Shown here: in pieces, positions 40,001-45,814 of the stretch
Position numbering within the stretch: position 1 is the stretch's first letter
Layout: each line of letters begins with the position of its first letter
Translations under genes and position numbers: made by a program
The notes under the pieces: generated by a model
The model's input: only the letters and a program-made list of their open reading frames with translations
Databases searched by the model: none
What the model was told of the DNA's origin: nothing
Source: Rhyacophila brunnea
Taxonomy: Eukaryota; Arthropoda; Insecta; Trichoptera; Rhyacophilidae
Reading direction: 5' to 3'
Length of the DNA: 64,000 nucleotides
Assembly: GCA_022495005.1 (NCBI GenBank)
Contig: JAGYXB010001020.1
Coordinates: 1,116,001-1,180,000, forward strand

Positions 40001-43000
40001 ATTGAAATAACTTTGTAAAAAAACCTTGCAGGTGTAGGTATTTAATTAAAATTTTTTTTTATTTAAGTTGCGTTTCTTATTTCAACAGTCTTTCATTTAT
40101 ATTGTTAACACTTATAAAAAATATTTTTTTTATTTCAATTAGAACAAATAACACAGCATTAAGTAGTTCCACGACTCGTCACTAGGGAATCTGAGCATTG
40201 CCAATATTTATGCCCTCTTTTCTCTAAGACAGCTAAGAGGTGGGTCCCAAGATTGGAAATTTTTGTTAGATGGGTCGGAGCCCAGTCAACTTTGGGAACC
40301 ACTGCTATAGAGTGTTTTTCTTTCAAACATGCTTAGAACTTGTCCGTTAATGTTCATGAGCACATGAGGCCATAGCGTGCTTTATATTTGTCGAGATAGT
40401 TGGTGTAACGAAGTCGCATTTGTTTGCTGACATGATTCTCTGTTACATCATTATATCCAATGTTCCCTCTAAGGTGTGCGTGTGTGTGCGTGCAAACCTA
40501 CCAAAATGTGTCCGCACACATGTTTTCATCCCCCACATACTCTGAGATCGTCGAAACAGAAATGCCATCTCCAATGCATTTGCAAAAAGTAAGAATTGGT
40601 GATACATTTGTTAATTCAGAAACAGATGATTGTGTCAAATGCATCATATGCTCCGCAGCAAGTATGCAAGGAGAATTTACGTCTGAAAAGAAGTGGATTG
40701 AATGGAGGTTGTATCTTTTAAAAAGGCATTTAAGTCAAAAAGTACACCGGGATGCTGTTAGGTATGAAATTGAAAAAATTGAAAAGAGGTGGACTTTTGA
40801 AAATAATGATGGAAACACCCGAAGAACGAAAGAATAGGATTGAGAATAGGATTGAGATCGCTGTTTGAGCTGAGATATTTTTTTTATTAACTTCAAAAAT
40901 TATCGTTGTTATATTATTACATAAAATCACTGAAATTAATAAATACCTTAAAATATAAGTTTTGTGTAAGTGTTTGTGGGGGGGGGGATGTAAATTTACC
41001 GCACCGGGTGACACCAACCCTAGTTACGCCACTGCTCAGAACCGCACACACCATAGAAAAATTAGAAGGAACGTTGATTATATGAGAGAAAAAAATTTTT
41101 TCAAACTTACCATTCTTTTACATATCTCACCAAATTATTATTGCATTTTAGGTGATGATAAAGGGATTCCACAAACCTACCAATTGACGGTGCAGATATC
41201 ATCAGAGGGAGTATACCTGGCGAACCTATCCACAAACCAGCCAGCGTTCCGGGTCGGTGGACTTCCTGGCGGAAGAGAACTGAGGCTAATGCTATTCGCA
41301 GTGAACAGCTATGGAAGATCAGACCCGGTTGAATTATTCATCATCATGCCACACGCTTCAAATAACTACAAAGGTCTGTTATTCCAGAAACCTTTTTACA
41401 AAAACATCAAAATGTAGCACTTTTATTGTCCGGGGTTTATTATGAACATCAGTTTGTATAAGCTTCAGCAAAAGTTATGGATGTATGGCAATTTTTTCTA
41501 ATATTTATTTACATAATATATTACACACTACGGAACACAAAATGAATAGGAACTGGCTTAATATACCGGGTGTGATATCAGAACAAAAAAAATCATGCTA
41601 GTGTCATCTACCTACGCAGTAACATTTTTAATTATTTTTTAACAAAAATATTTACCTATGTAGTAATCAGTACAAAACTATTATGAAGTATGTATTTATC
41701 TATTAATTGTTGCCATATTATGATAAAATGGCATTGAAATCGTCAGGTGTAGTGCTATTTTTATTATGTTTCATGGTATAATAGCGCCTGTACAGATCCA
41801 TGGAATTACTGTCGGCAATAGTGCTTATTTTAAACTATCGTGACAATAACTGTTTACACGTAAAAGTGCTGACTGTCTCTCCAATCTCATTCTTCAAGAG
41901 TAAGCGAGACGCGATGTTGTCATTTTATAGTACTATTTTGACATGAGCTATTGAAAATCGGTTAACCTCAAAATGAGTAGTTGGTTTTTTTACCAGCAGG
42001 TTCGCCATTATCATTCAACTGCTCAGGCGCTGATCTTACTTGCGCATAAAAAATCAGAACAATTCAGAAGCTTCCAAACTTGTTTGATTCATGCACGCAA
42101 TCTTGCCAACTGCAGGATAATACATGTTTCCCCATACATTTTCTTACTGTGCACAGTAAATCTATGCACGTGTAAACGGGGTTTTATACCTACTACTATC
42201 AACCAATTAAGTGTCTAATTTCTGTGATTAAAGTGAGATAATCTACAATATGCAATATCGATGAAGAAATTTGTTTGGTTCTGTAAAATATCTACCTTTC
42301 AATTCTGACAGGTTCCATAATAATTGAGAGTAAATTGAACATTTCAGGTAGTTACAACTCCCTTCAAAAGATACTTCTGTTTGGAATCACGATTGCAGCA
42401 CTGCTACTGTTTTTCTTCACCATCATATTCTTCAAGTGTAGAGATAGACTCTTCAAACAATTCCCTAGTAAGTTCAAAACAAATATTTATGTGTAGATAT
42501 TTTGTCACCATTTTGTATGACATGCCACCATTTTGTGAGATCAATGAGATTAATTTACACATATCATTATCGTGTAGTACTTAATCAGTTTTAATATATT
42601 TTTGTCAGATCTATCCTAGTATAAATACTAAAAAAAATAGCAAAAGCCGCAGAACATTCAGCTCATATTTTTAAATAGCTCATTATGTACCGAATAGAAA
42701 TATCATCATTGAGCTCTTATTAAAACCTCTTATGTGAACAAATTAAAATTTGACAGTTAGAGACAAATAACTACTTACCAAATTTAATAAAAGGTTTATA
42801 TTTTTTTGTTAGTCTCATTGTTAAATTGTATGGATTAAGCACAATATTTGTGTGTGATGTGATGAGCCGAATAAACATTACTGAATTAGTAAATTGCACA
42901 CTGAAACACAGAAATTCACATACATGGTTAGTCCTAGTTATAGTAATATTGATATGTTGAGTTTATGACATGTTATCTCTGTGGTGTGACCATAAATTGG

Positions 43001-45693
43001 CATTAATAATCAATTACTCCCCATTCGATATAAGCTGTAGTAATTAGAATTAGGTATCGACAAGTTTGAAGTGAAAAGGGGAGGGGTATAAAAAAAAAAT
43101 TTTTTTTCAACCATGTCCGATCCTAATAGGATCATATGGGCCTCCACAGAGTAGAGGTTTGTATTAACAGATTTTGTTTTTTACAAGAAATGGATGTCAG
43201 CCACTTGCTCAACCTATTAGGTCCATACTCTGATTCACACACAAATTGAAAAACAATATGTGTACTTGCCAGACCCAGGATTCGAACCTGAGACCCACGG
43301 CGTGATCGCGCGGCCACCGTGGGTAAAAATAGATATTTAAAATTATTTTTCTTTTTCCTAGCTGATACAAAGTCACGTCAAGTCGTAACTGGATTAAGAG
43401 AGGAAGAGTGCTCAAATGTCGTTCATGAAGAAAGAAATCCTGATGTAGTACCATTAAATAAAGGTAATTATTGTAATATATTATAATCAAACTATGTTTC
43501 TTATAATATATCAATTTATATTACATATTATAAGATATTATCGCTAGAACGATAATACGATAAGCAATATAACTAGGGATACAAAAAAGTTGAAGAAAAC
43601 TGTTTTTTATTTATACAGAGCCTAAATATGTTTAAGGAAAGCAATGAATCAATTAACTGCAGCAAAAGTCATATTAAATTGCAGATGCAATTGTGGCAAA
43701 CTTCACACCGATATGGTCCGCATTTGCCAAAAACTGCAAGCATTTCAGCTCAATATTAGATGTACTCAATCAGTCAATTCAATAAATTGTTAAATGTACA
43801 GATATCACCTAGATAAATCTTTAAATATGATTTTTTTATAAATGGATTGTGTGTCTTTATTAATCACAGACATAAAACAGGTTTGACTTGTACCAGAACA
43901 AAAGCATCCATATGATAATTACAAGTGTGGCTGTTATTATTGTAGATAAAACAGCCAAATACATCATAATATCATTATTTTGATGAGCAACCTCAAAAAT
44001 TGAGTATTTTTCGTTTATACGTAAGTACATAATACTGAAACGTCAAAACAGCTGTCAAAAATGGCAGCTGTAAACAATAATATAACAGAATATTAATTTT
44101 TCCATAACTGCCACACTAAAAATGTTACTGAATCACTATCAAAAGTCATAGAGCGTGATGCAGAACCATCTGGATTAACTTGACAATAAACACGATCCAG
44201 AGTTGCTAAATTAGCTCGACTTAGACATGTCTTGACTATATTTTAAATGATTTCGTTTTAGGCCACTGCTATCTTCTGTAGATTTACTACCTATTATATT
44301 ATGTATGGACATTGTAGGCGACGCAATCTAAGTTTACAATATCGGCCTCTTAAAGATAGGCGGGTATCTTAGAGACTTACACGCCTAAGTATTCTGCACC
44401 GCGCCATAGTCTGATCACTATTTGAGAAATACACAGATACTCATAAAAATTTAATTTTATCTGGATCTTCTCAGTAGGTTAATATTATGAGCATCTACTA
44501 ATCGATCTTCAATTTACAAAATTTAAATGTAAACATATGATCACAAAATGTCAATAGAATATTAAATTAGCTCTACTAATATTACACAAATTTCGCTAAT
44601 AGATTTGTAATCAGATTTTGGCACTGAGTTCATAATAATAATAATCTAATTTTATCCAATCGATAACTTTCAATTATCCTCTCATACTTGGCTGCAGGCC
44701 AATGATAATTTCAATATAACTCACTTTCCATAATGTTATAAGGATAATAAGAATAAAATTTCTTTGACAATTATTTTTCCAGAACAAAATGGCATAGCAC
44801 AAATGAGAGCAGAGGAAGAATGGGAAGTGGCAGCGCGAAGTCCTCGACTGCAGGAGCAAGAACCAGCTATCAGTACTCAATCATTGGCAAGTCTAAAACC
44901 AATTTTTTTTACTGTTATACCTATTAGATAATAACCAAGGAAAGGAAGACAGCAGTGGAGACACTGATTGAAAAAAGTTATCTCGGCGGTGTAAAAAACC
45001 TATTTAACTGCTCAACGTTTCATGACTCAGAACTCGAAAAAGATTGTTCATTCTTTATCGTTTTCTAATCGCTGTTTGTCTCATTATTCTGAGCTATTTT
45101 CTGAGGTTACTTGGTCAAACCTTCTCCTACCAACAAGCTTTTGCTCTATACATTTCTCTGCTATTAACTGTACTGTCGAACAAGAACTTCTTGTCCACGT
45201 GTTAAAACTGTGAACTAACAATCCCCTCCAGTAAAGCTAATCGCACTTCCGTTTTCAAATGAGGAATGCCCCCAAATTTATCATTTCATTTTACGCTCCT
45301 GTGGTGTACGGATCAATCACTATATTTATGTAATTTGAAGTTTTTTATAATACCAATATGTCTAAAACGATCAGGAGTGATGCTAAAATTATTATTAGTA
45401 AACTTTTGGTATACTGCGAAGAAGAAAAGGACTCGCTTCTAAAAATTGAGAAGATACATTATTTAAACACGCCTCTAGCACGCGTTGCCACCATGACAGG
45501 TCGTCTTCTATATGCAAATCGGACAGTAGCAAATCAGACATCTTTTTGTATAAAAATAATATTTATCTGACAAACAGCAAGCTAGCAGTTCTCTTTACAG
45601 GTTTCTTTCTTTTCCCTCCCATTCATGCTATATTTTTTAATTGTATTTCTTTCTATTCCAGATACCGGAAACCATCGGGACGTGGTCAATTAG
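12923..45693 (+). CDS. Sidestep-family Ig/FN3 receptor, 3' part of gene (11 exons)
   Basis: Joined exons encode, in order, the end of an Ig domain series (three Ig domains visible, each split across two exons), one fibronectin III domain, one membrane segment and a short cytoplasmic tail: about 516 codons in the window. The motif GEALCWASNRIGRQLMPC followed by a PPANC...LLCDPG, GIPQTYQL FN3 start is characteristic of Sidestep proteins. In Drosophila, Side-family proteins sit on the cell surface and bind Beaten-path receptors in axon guidance and synapse matching. Exon phases alternate 0 and 1 through the Ig part and are 1 after that, and all joins keep frame. The signal peptide and first Ig domains are not seen. 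Which side paralog this is cannot be told. Introns total about 31 kb and are full of transposons. Confidence 0.85.
13304..13540 (-). mobile_element. tRNA-derived SINE (minus strand), copy 1
   Basis: On the minus strand a tRNA-like head with a B box (rc of CCCAGGATTCGAACATGG) is followed by a body containing rc of TCAGCCACTTGCTCAACCTA and an end containing rc of TCGATCCTAATAAGACCATT. Copies of the same design lie near 23395, 26471 and 43108, and more degraded ones near 9110, 10615, 33480 and 45940. The copy is diverged and noncoding, in the A-B intron of the side-like gene. Confidence 0.75.
13969..14578. mobile_element. Non-autonomous hAT-type element (610 bp, CAGTGACGTCCC family)
   Basis: Flanked by the perfect 8-bp duplication GCTATTAT (13961-13968 and 14579-14586). 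The left end reads CAGTGACGTCCCGTGGGGGT; the inverted right end reads CAGTGACGTCCCTAGACAAA. Subterminal GGGCGGCA motifs occur on both sides. The open frames inside (14139-14395) show no transposase motif. Related sequence occurs at 49165-50014, and left-end-like fragments near 17668. It lies in an intron of the side-like gene. Confidence 0.85.
14587..15105. other. Intronic, nothing recognised
   Basis: AT-rich intron sequence of the side-like gene without recognisable coding, RNA or repeat structure apart from short A/T runs. Confidence 0.5.
15111..15400. mobile_element. MITE with perfect 25-bp inverted ends (290 bp)
   Basis: The left end GCCGCGTTGACACGGTCCAA and the right end are exact inverted copies for about 25 bp. 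TTAAA lies directly outside both ends (15106-15110 and 15401-15405). Inside, motifs of the form CCAAGT..ACTTGG and blocks such as ATAATTAGTATGAAGATGTC recur in both orientations, so the element folds into multiple nested hairpins. No coding capacity. The perfect ends suggest fairly recent insertion. Confidence 0.85.
15406..17410. other. Intronic, with a possible worn transposon end
   Basis: Intron A-B of the side-like gene. Around 16770-16830 there is a GC-richer patch (GGGGCTCGAATTGAACCGAA, then GCGCACCGGAGCGCC) unlike its surroundings, which may be a transposon terminus; a weaker CACTCCGGTTCGTAAAAC lies near 16952. Nothing else stands out. Confidence 0.45.
17411..17558 (+). CDS. side-like exon B: second half of the Ig domain
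   Basis: Acceptor TGTTCTTACAG, donor GTAAGA. The exon is in phase 0 at its start, following exon A. It carries the second Ig cysteine in GQQLTCRAIHPLLPSS and an F-G strand ending TLDVL. It ends one base into a codon, which the first two bases of the next exon complete. The frame is open through the whole exon. Confidence 0.85.
17559..19250. other. Intronic, small repeat fragments only
   Basis: Part of the long B-C intron. At about 17668-17710 there is a fragment like the left end of the CAGTGACGTCCC hAT family (GTCCCGTGGGGATAGGCA). At 18771-18845 GACAGGGG and CCCCTGAC face each other. No gene recognised. Confidence 0.45.
19255..19500 (-). pseudogene. LINE reverse-transcriptase C-terminal fragment
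   Basis: The minus-strand frame reads LGFFGHSVRCGSETLERLNF, then PGKRGRGLISVR. This matches the well-known C-terminal motif of many animal non-LTR retrotransposon proteins (R..FGH..R....LE.L...G...GKRGRGR). The frame then breaks and a SDQVK-like segment appears in another frame. It is a short dead fragment in a side-like intron; the clade cannot be decided from this piece. Confidence 0.65.
20077..20365. mobile_element. MITE with GCCTTATGTTGTAACTTGTGA inverted ends
   Basis: GCCTTATGTTGTAACTTGTG at the left and its complement at the right define about 40 bp of inverted repeat, continuing into GAAGTCACCCGACG and the complement of GAAGTCGCCCGGCG. Just outside are GCTCTGCA (left) and GCTCTGCC (right), an 8-bp duplication with one mismatch. 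The right end finishes CCCCTG, a hAT-like terminus; the left end seems to lack the first few bases. Noncoding, 289 bp. Confidence 0.75.
20400..21056 (-). pseudogene. LINE 3' end (C-terminal ORF fragment and poly-A), copy 1
   Basis: Read on the minus strand, frames with one break between them contain YPTDFLLGMLTKMLEDIN, then NSAILGSIDLC, then SRTNLPLVMPIERAI. They line up with the second copy at 21845-22171 (FLLGMLS, NPYILANINF, RRRTDVMFHDAVYRAI). That order is typical of the C-terminus of Jockey/CR1-like retrotransposon proteins. A T-run at 20401-20411 on the + strand would be the poly-A tail. The fragment is heavily 5'-truncated and broken. Confidence 0.65.
21661..22171 (-). pseudogene. LINE 3' end, copy 2
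   Basis: The minus-strand frame (21845-22171) reads FPTRFLLGMLSMQSLSTRRV, then NPYILANINFHVP, then TRSSTVFKIPRRRTDV. It is homologous to the copy at 20400-21056 and resembles the C-terminus of Jockey/CR1-like proteins. A (TTTA)n run at 21667-21680 marks a simple 3' tail. The 5' part is missing, as is usual for dead-on-arrival LINE copies. It is intronic in the side-like gene. Confidence 0.65.
22172..23390. other. Intronic, nothing recognised
   Basis: AT-rich part of the B-C intron. The open frame at 22367-22567 shows no domain or conserved motif. Confidence 0.45.
23395..23945 (-). mobile_element. tRNA-derived SINE (minus strand), copy 2, split by a MITE
   Basis: The body part (CCTAATAAGATCAT, TCAACCACTTGCTCAACCTA, TTGAAAAACAATAT) lies at 23395-23538. 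The tRNA-like head (TACTTGCCAGACCCAGGATT, then TGAACCTGG, in reverse) lies at 23858-23945. Between them a 319-bp MITE has been inserted; other SINE copies show the uninterrupted junction. The family is the same as at 13304, 26471 and 43108. Confidence 0.8.
23539..23857. mobile_element. MITE inserted in a SINE (319 bp)
   Basis: Left GAATACGTGTATTAA and its exact complement at the right form the outer inverted repeat, continuing into GGC(T/G)CTAAGTACCAAAA. ATAT occurs directly outside both ends (23535-23538 and 23858-23861). Uninterrupted SINE copies at 26620 and 43255 read CAATATGTGTACTTG or close to it, with a single ATAT, so this short repeat behaves as a target duplication. No open frame. 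Confidence 0.8.
23972..24277. mobile_element. Near-palindromic MITE (306 bp)
   Basis: Almost the entire element is an inverted repeat. The ends are GTGGGTCTATTCTATACTTA and its near-exact complement; inner blocks ATTATCAAACTTAGGGTA, GTATCAAAGTATTAGCACTT and TTATTGTAACAATTAC also pair. The ORF at 24080-24349 crosses the palindrome and is not a gene. A degraded relative lies at about 57655-57735. Confidence 0.8.
24280..24910. other. Intronic, nothing recognised
   Basis: The last part of the B-C intron, AT-rich, ending in the acceptor TTTTTTACTGTTTTAG of exon C. No repeat or gene was recognised. Confidence 0.5.
24911..25041 (+). CDS. side-like exon C: first half of the next Ig domain
   Basis: Acceptor ACTGTTTTAG, donor GTGAGT. 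Two bases complete the split codon from exon B, then PPDVSLRLGRDL opens a new Ig domain, with the B-strand cysteine and C-strand tryptophan in IYLECAVLAHPPPYKISW. The exon ends after EHN in phase 0, matching exon D. The ...LRLG... opening and PPP.ISW spacing are usual in Side-family Ig4. Confidence 0.88.
25512..26264. mobile_element. pogo/Tigger-like element, degraded copy
   Basis: The left end CACCCGATCTTCTTTTTGCA (TA just before it) and the right end GTGCAAAAAGAGGATC are inverted copies; the last five bases of the right end are lost. Internal sequence matches the fuller element at 47434-48063 (AAGACTACCATG, AAAGATAAGGTGCCCATACA, AATAAACGTGCCCGTTTACT). TA target and CA ends suggest a pogo-type element. 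No usable transposase frame remains. Confidence 0.7.
26471..26710 (-). mobile_element. tRNA-derived SINE (minus strand), copy 3
   Basis: An intact-looking family member. Read on the minus strand it has a tRNA-like head with box B (CCCAGGTTCGAATCCTGGGT), the body (complement of GGATGTCAGCCACTTGCTCA), and an end at the complement of GTCCGATCCTAATAAGATCA. It lies about 130 bp before exon D. The minus-strand ORFs across it are translations of the SINE, not genes. Confidence 0.85.
26842..27001 (+). CDS. side-like exon D: second half of the Ig domain
   Basis: Acceptor TTTATTTTTCAG, donor GTAAGT. Starts in phase 0 with GRTIAHEPTVGV. It carries the hallmark Ig F-strand DSGAYNCIASNVEG, preceded by the leucine-rich E strand GRLTLPRVQRS, and ends SLQVL plus one base. 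The match to an Ig F/G region is clear and the frame is open. Confidence 0.9.
27002..30727. other. Intron D-E, nothing recognised
   Basis: 3.7 kb of AT-rich intron without a recognised transposon end, gene or RNA. Several short open frames (27806, 29240, 30012) have biased, low-complexity composition and no motif. This is the cleanest long intron of the side-like gene. Confidence 0.5.
30728..30879 (+). CDS. side-like exon E: first half of Ig5
   Basis: Acceptor TATTCTCAACAG, donor GTAATA. Two bases complete the previous codon, then APVCRHNKDFARS opens the domain. The Ig cysteine and tryptophan are in TELLCEVDSNPPPNNFTW. Ends FYIPQ in phase 0. The APVC opening and NPPP..F.W spacing are typical of the last Ig domain in Side proteins. 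Confidence 0.88.
30880..32118. other. Intron E-F with an interspersed repeat
   Basis: At about 31555-31745 lies a copy of a repeat also found four times at 50215-50920 and once at 63668-63790. It has the blocks AATTGAGCATTACG, TTAGGCAGGGTTTAATTGAA, ACACCATCTGCAATTTAGTT and CAATGAAAACAAA. A weaker fragment (GGCAGGGTTTAGTTAAATTT) lies near 31082. No gene recognised. Confidence 0.5.
32119..32338 (+). CDS. side-like exon F: end of Ig5 and start of FN3
   Basis: Acceptor TTTTTTAATAAG, donor GTAAGA. Begins in phase 0 with DQYAWSQMSSSMKY. The signature GEALCWASNRIGRQLMPC closes Ig5 with the extra cysteine usual in Side proteins. Then PKPSPPANCALHNLTASDFQ starts the fibronectin III domain, ending LLCDP plus one base. 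This exon is the strongest single clue to the family. Confidence 0.9.
32759..32890. mobile_element. Short TA-flanked MITE (132 bp)
   Basis: GAGTCCGTATTCTTTATGCT at the left and its exact complement at the right form perfect inverted repeats of 22 bp or more, with TA directly outside both ends (32757-32758 and 32891-32892). The internal sequence is GC-richer and noncoding. TA duplication points to Tc1/mariner-type mobilisation. Confidence 0.85.
32900..35894. other. Intron F-G, left part, nothing firm
   Basis: AT-rich. A worn SINE-like stretch may lie at 33480-33610 (GATACGAACTCGTAACTA). Around 34925-35215 two G-runs (TAGGGGGGAGTGGGTCTGG and GGGGAGGGGGGTTAAATA) sit in a setting that suggests a decayed transposon, without clear ends. 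No coding sequence was recognised. Confidence 0.4.
35899..36631 (-). repeat. 3' LTR (733 bp)
   Basis: In minus orientation the repeat begins TGATACCAGATGG and ends CCGGTGATA. An AATAAA signal (TTTATT at 36008-36013 on the + strand) sits about 110 bp before the LTR end. The frames of about 110-147 aa on both strands are LTR translations shared with the other copy and should not be taken as genes. Confidence 0.85.
36632..38167 (-). other. Internal region of the LTR element, no recognised protein
   Basis: GC-rich sequence with no domain I recognise. Blocks recur with divergence at about 400-bp spacing: CCAGAGACCAG/CTAGAGACCAG, GCACTCCGTGATAACGCCGG/ACACTCCGTGATAGCGCCGG, and GAGCGTCGTCTTC/GAGTGTCGTCTTCC. 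This suggests internal duplication. Minus-strand frames at 37461-37976 and 36911-37360 are rich in Arg, Ser, Thr and Pro and could be remains of a gag-like or leader region. Confidence 0.6.
38144..38161 (-). promoter_or_regulatory. Candidate tRNA-Lys primer binding site
   Basis: Reading the minus strand immediately after the 5' LTR, the sequence CAACGTGGGGC is identical to the complement of the acceptor/T-arm end of animal tRNA-Lys(CUU). The first seven positions match only in part, so about 14 of 18 bases agree. Position 6 nt from the LTR edge is usual for a primer binding site. Confidence 0.6.
38168..38900 (-). repeat. 5' LTR (733 bp)
   Basis: Equal in length to the 3' LTR and different from it at about three positions (near 38201, 38212 and 38692). 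In minus orientation the AATAAA signal (38277-38282 on + as TTTATT) and the downstream U5 lead straight into the primer binding site. It would supply the promoter of the element. Confidence 0.85.
39296..40304 (+). mobile_element. Deleted hAT transposon with transposase C-terminus (1009 bp)
   Basis: The 8-bp duplication CTATAGAG is perfect on both sides (39288-39295 and 40305-40312). The ends are CATGGTTTCCCAAACTATGG and the inverted CAGTGGTTCCCAAAGTTGAC. Most of the transposase is missing; the C-terminal part remains at 39634-40005. hAT enzymes are RNase-H-fold cut-and-paste transposases with a C-terminal dimerisation region. It is intronic in the side-like gene, 395 bp past the LTR element. 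Confidence 0.9.
39634..40005 (+). pseudogene. hAT transposase C-terminal fragment (SCAND3/ZBED5-like)
   Basis: The frame contains LTKFWLSVADNYPCLFDEA, then YLCEVGFSAMVNIKTKYRNK, then LRLKVTKVEVD and a tail KKQIHPSH. The EVGFSAM...KTKYRN...L motif marks the dimerisation end of hAT transposases of the SCAND3/ZBED5 type, which usually end in a QxHPSH-like tail. The N-terminal BED finger and catalytic D/E residues are absent, so this is a relic. The first residues of the frame may be chance. Confidence 0.8.
40458..41076 (+). mobile_element. Second deleted hAT-like element (619 bp)
   Basis: Ends CAATGTTCCCTCTAA and the inverted CAACGTTCCTTCTAA are flanked by ATTATATC (40450-40457) and ATTATATG (41077-41084), an 8-bp duplication with one mismatch. 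It carries an ORF with a possible zinc finger, and near its right end the sequence TAACTAGGGTTGGTGTCACC in inverse, itself like another transposon terminus. It lies 153 bp from the previous hAT. Confidence 0.75.
40460..40837 (+). pseudogene. Zinc-finger-like ORF fragment inside the small hAT
   Basis: The frame of about 125 aa contains DDCVKCIICSAAS, then LKRHLSQKVHRDAVRYEIEK. The C..C...H....H spacing recalls the TTF/BED-type DNA-binding finger at the N-terminus of some hAT transposases. The first 30 or so residues come from the transposon end and are probably not coding. No catalytic domain follows. I infer an N-terminal transposase remnant; the homology is not certain. Confidence 0.5.
41152..41373 (+). 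CDS. side-like exon G: fibronectin III domain
   Basis: Acceptor ATTATTGCATTTTAG, donor GTCTGT (a weak donor). Two bases complete the Gly codon, then DDKGIPQTYQLTVQI continues FN3. NQPAFRVGGLPGGRELRLML and FAVNSYGRSDPVEL form its later strands (the L....Y..AVN..G.S pattern is a standard FN3 end). It ends HASNNYK plus one base. The start lies 75 bp after the small hAT, so the transposon nearly abuts the splice branch region. Confidence 0.9.
41755..42185. repeat. Interspersed repeat, copy 2 (partner at 3400-3840)
   Basis: Matches 3400-3840 in block order (TATTTTAAACTATCG, TGCTGACTGTCTCTCCAATC, AGTAAGCGAGACGC, ATTCAGAAGCTTCC, GTAAACGGGGTTTTA). Same orientation as the side-like gene; intronic between exons G and H. 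The ORF at 41973-42218 is part of this repeat and is not supported as a gene. Confidence 0.6.
42348..42467 (+). CDS. side-like exon H: transmembrane segment
   Basis: Acceptor GAACATTTCAG, donor GTAAGT. Two bases complete the codon from exon G (Gly), then SYNSLQK leads into the hydrophobic segment ILLFGITIAALLLFFFTIIF (about 21 residues). It is followed by the positively charged stop-transfer KCRDRLFKQFP. This gives a type I membrane protein with the Ig/FN3 part outside. Ends in phase 1. Confidence 0.88.
42468..43361. other. Intron H-I with a SINE at its 3' end
   Basis: AT-rich intron with no gene. Its last 250 bp are mostly the SINE at 43108-43323, leaving 38 nt (a T-rich tract TTATTTTTCTTTTTCCTAG) before the exon I acceptor. 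Confidence 0.6.
43108..43323 (-). mobile_element. tRNA-derived SINE (minus strand), copy 4
   Basis: A well-preserved family copy. The right end holds the tRNA-like head in reverse (ACTTGCCAGACCCAGGATTC, then GAACCTGAGACCC) and the body holds GGATGTCAGCCACTTGCTCA. The left end reads ATGTCCGATCCTAATAGGAT after a run of A and T. It lies antisense to the side-like gene and ends 38 nt before exon I. Confidence 0.85.
43362..43463 (+). CDS. side-like exon I: cytoplasmic segment
   Basis: Acceptor TTCTTTTTCCTAG, donor GTAATT. The split codon joins exon H and then DTKSRQVVTGLREEECSNVV and HEERNPDVVPLNK follow, hydrophilic and acidic. The NPDVVP segment recurs just inside the membrane of many Side-family tails. 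Ends in phase 1. Confidence 0.8.
43464..44782. other. Intron I-J, nothing recognised
   Basis: AT-rich intron of 1.3 kb without a recognisable repeat end or gene. Confidence 0.55.
44783..44890 (+). CDS. side-like exon J: cytoplasmic tail
   Basis: Acceptor ATTATTTTTCCAG; the donor GTCTAA is weak. In frame with exon I it reads EQNGIAQMRAEEEWEVAARS and then PRLQEQEPAISTQSLA, a charged tail. If the donor is not used, the frame runs on for 14 more codons to a stop. The exon itself is convincing because the frame and acceptor agree with exon I. Confidence 0.7.
44891..45661. other. Intron J-K, nothing recognised
   Basis: The open frames at 45022-45213 and 45358-45570 have no recognisable motif and are not flanked by convincing splice sites in the gene frame. 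The stretch ends in the pyrimidine-rich acceptor TTTCTTTCTATTCCAG. Confidence 0.45.
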
Positions 45694-45763
45694 ATCCTTA
45701 CACGGCCATGAGATAGTCACTTCACGTACACCTCTACCGGCCACCCAAGAGAGTTGTGTATAA
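45662..45763 (+). CDS. side-like terminal exon K (reading frame uncertain)
   Basis: A good acceptor (TTTCTATTCCAG) and a downstream AATAAA at 45804-45809 support a last exon here. In the phase given by exon J, only NTGNHRDVVN is added before a TAG at 45691-45693. A different phase is open for 34 codons and ends TQESCV, a sequence that could bind PDZ domains, with TAA at 45761-45763. The choice cannot be made from sequence alone; a small missing exon or another donor in exon J would switch the frame. Confidence 0.45.
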   Translation: MPETIGTWSIRSLHGHEIVTSRTPLPATQESCV

Positions 45764-45803
45764 AGGCGATAAATTAAATTTATAATATTGTAAATAATGA
45801 AAC

Positions 45804-45809
45804 AATAAA
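45804..45809 (+). terminator. Polyadenylation signal of the side-like gene
   Basis: AATAAA lies 41 nt after the later of the two possible stop codons and 111 nt after the earlier, within AT-rich sequence typical of a 3' UTR. It is the first canonical signal after exon K. Confidence 0.6.
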
Positions 45810-45814
45810 TGAAA

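Noticed and set aside
40955..41040. CRISPR-like or G-quadruplex array at the G-run
   Set aside because: A single G-run of about 11 bases in a transposon end; no repeated units or spacers, and the setting is a eukaryotic genome.
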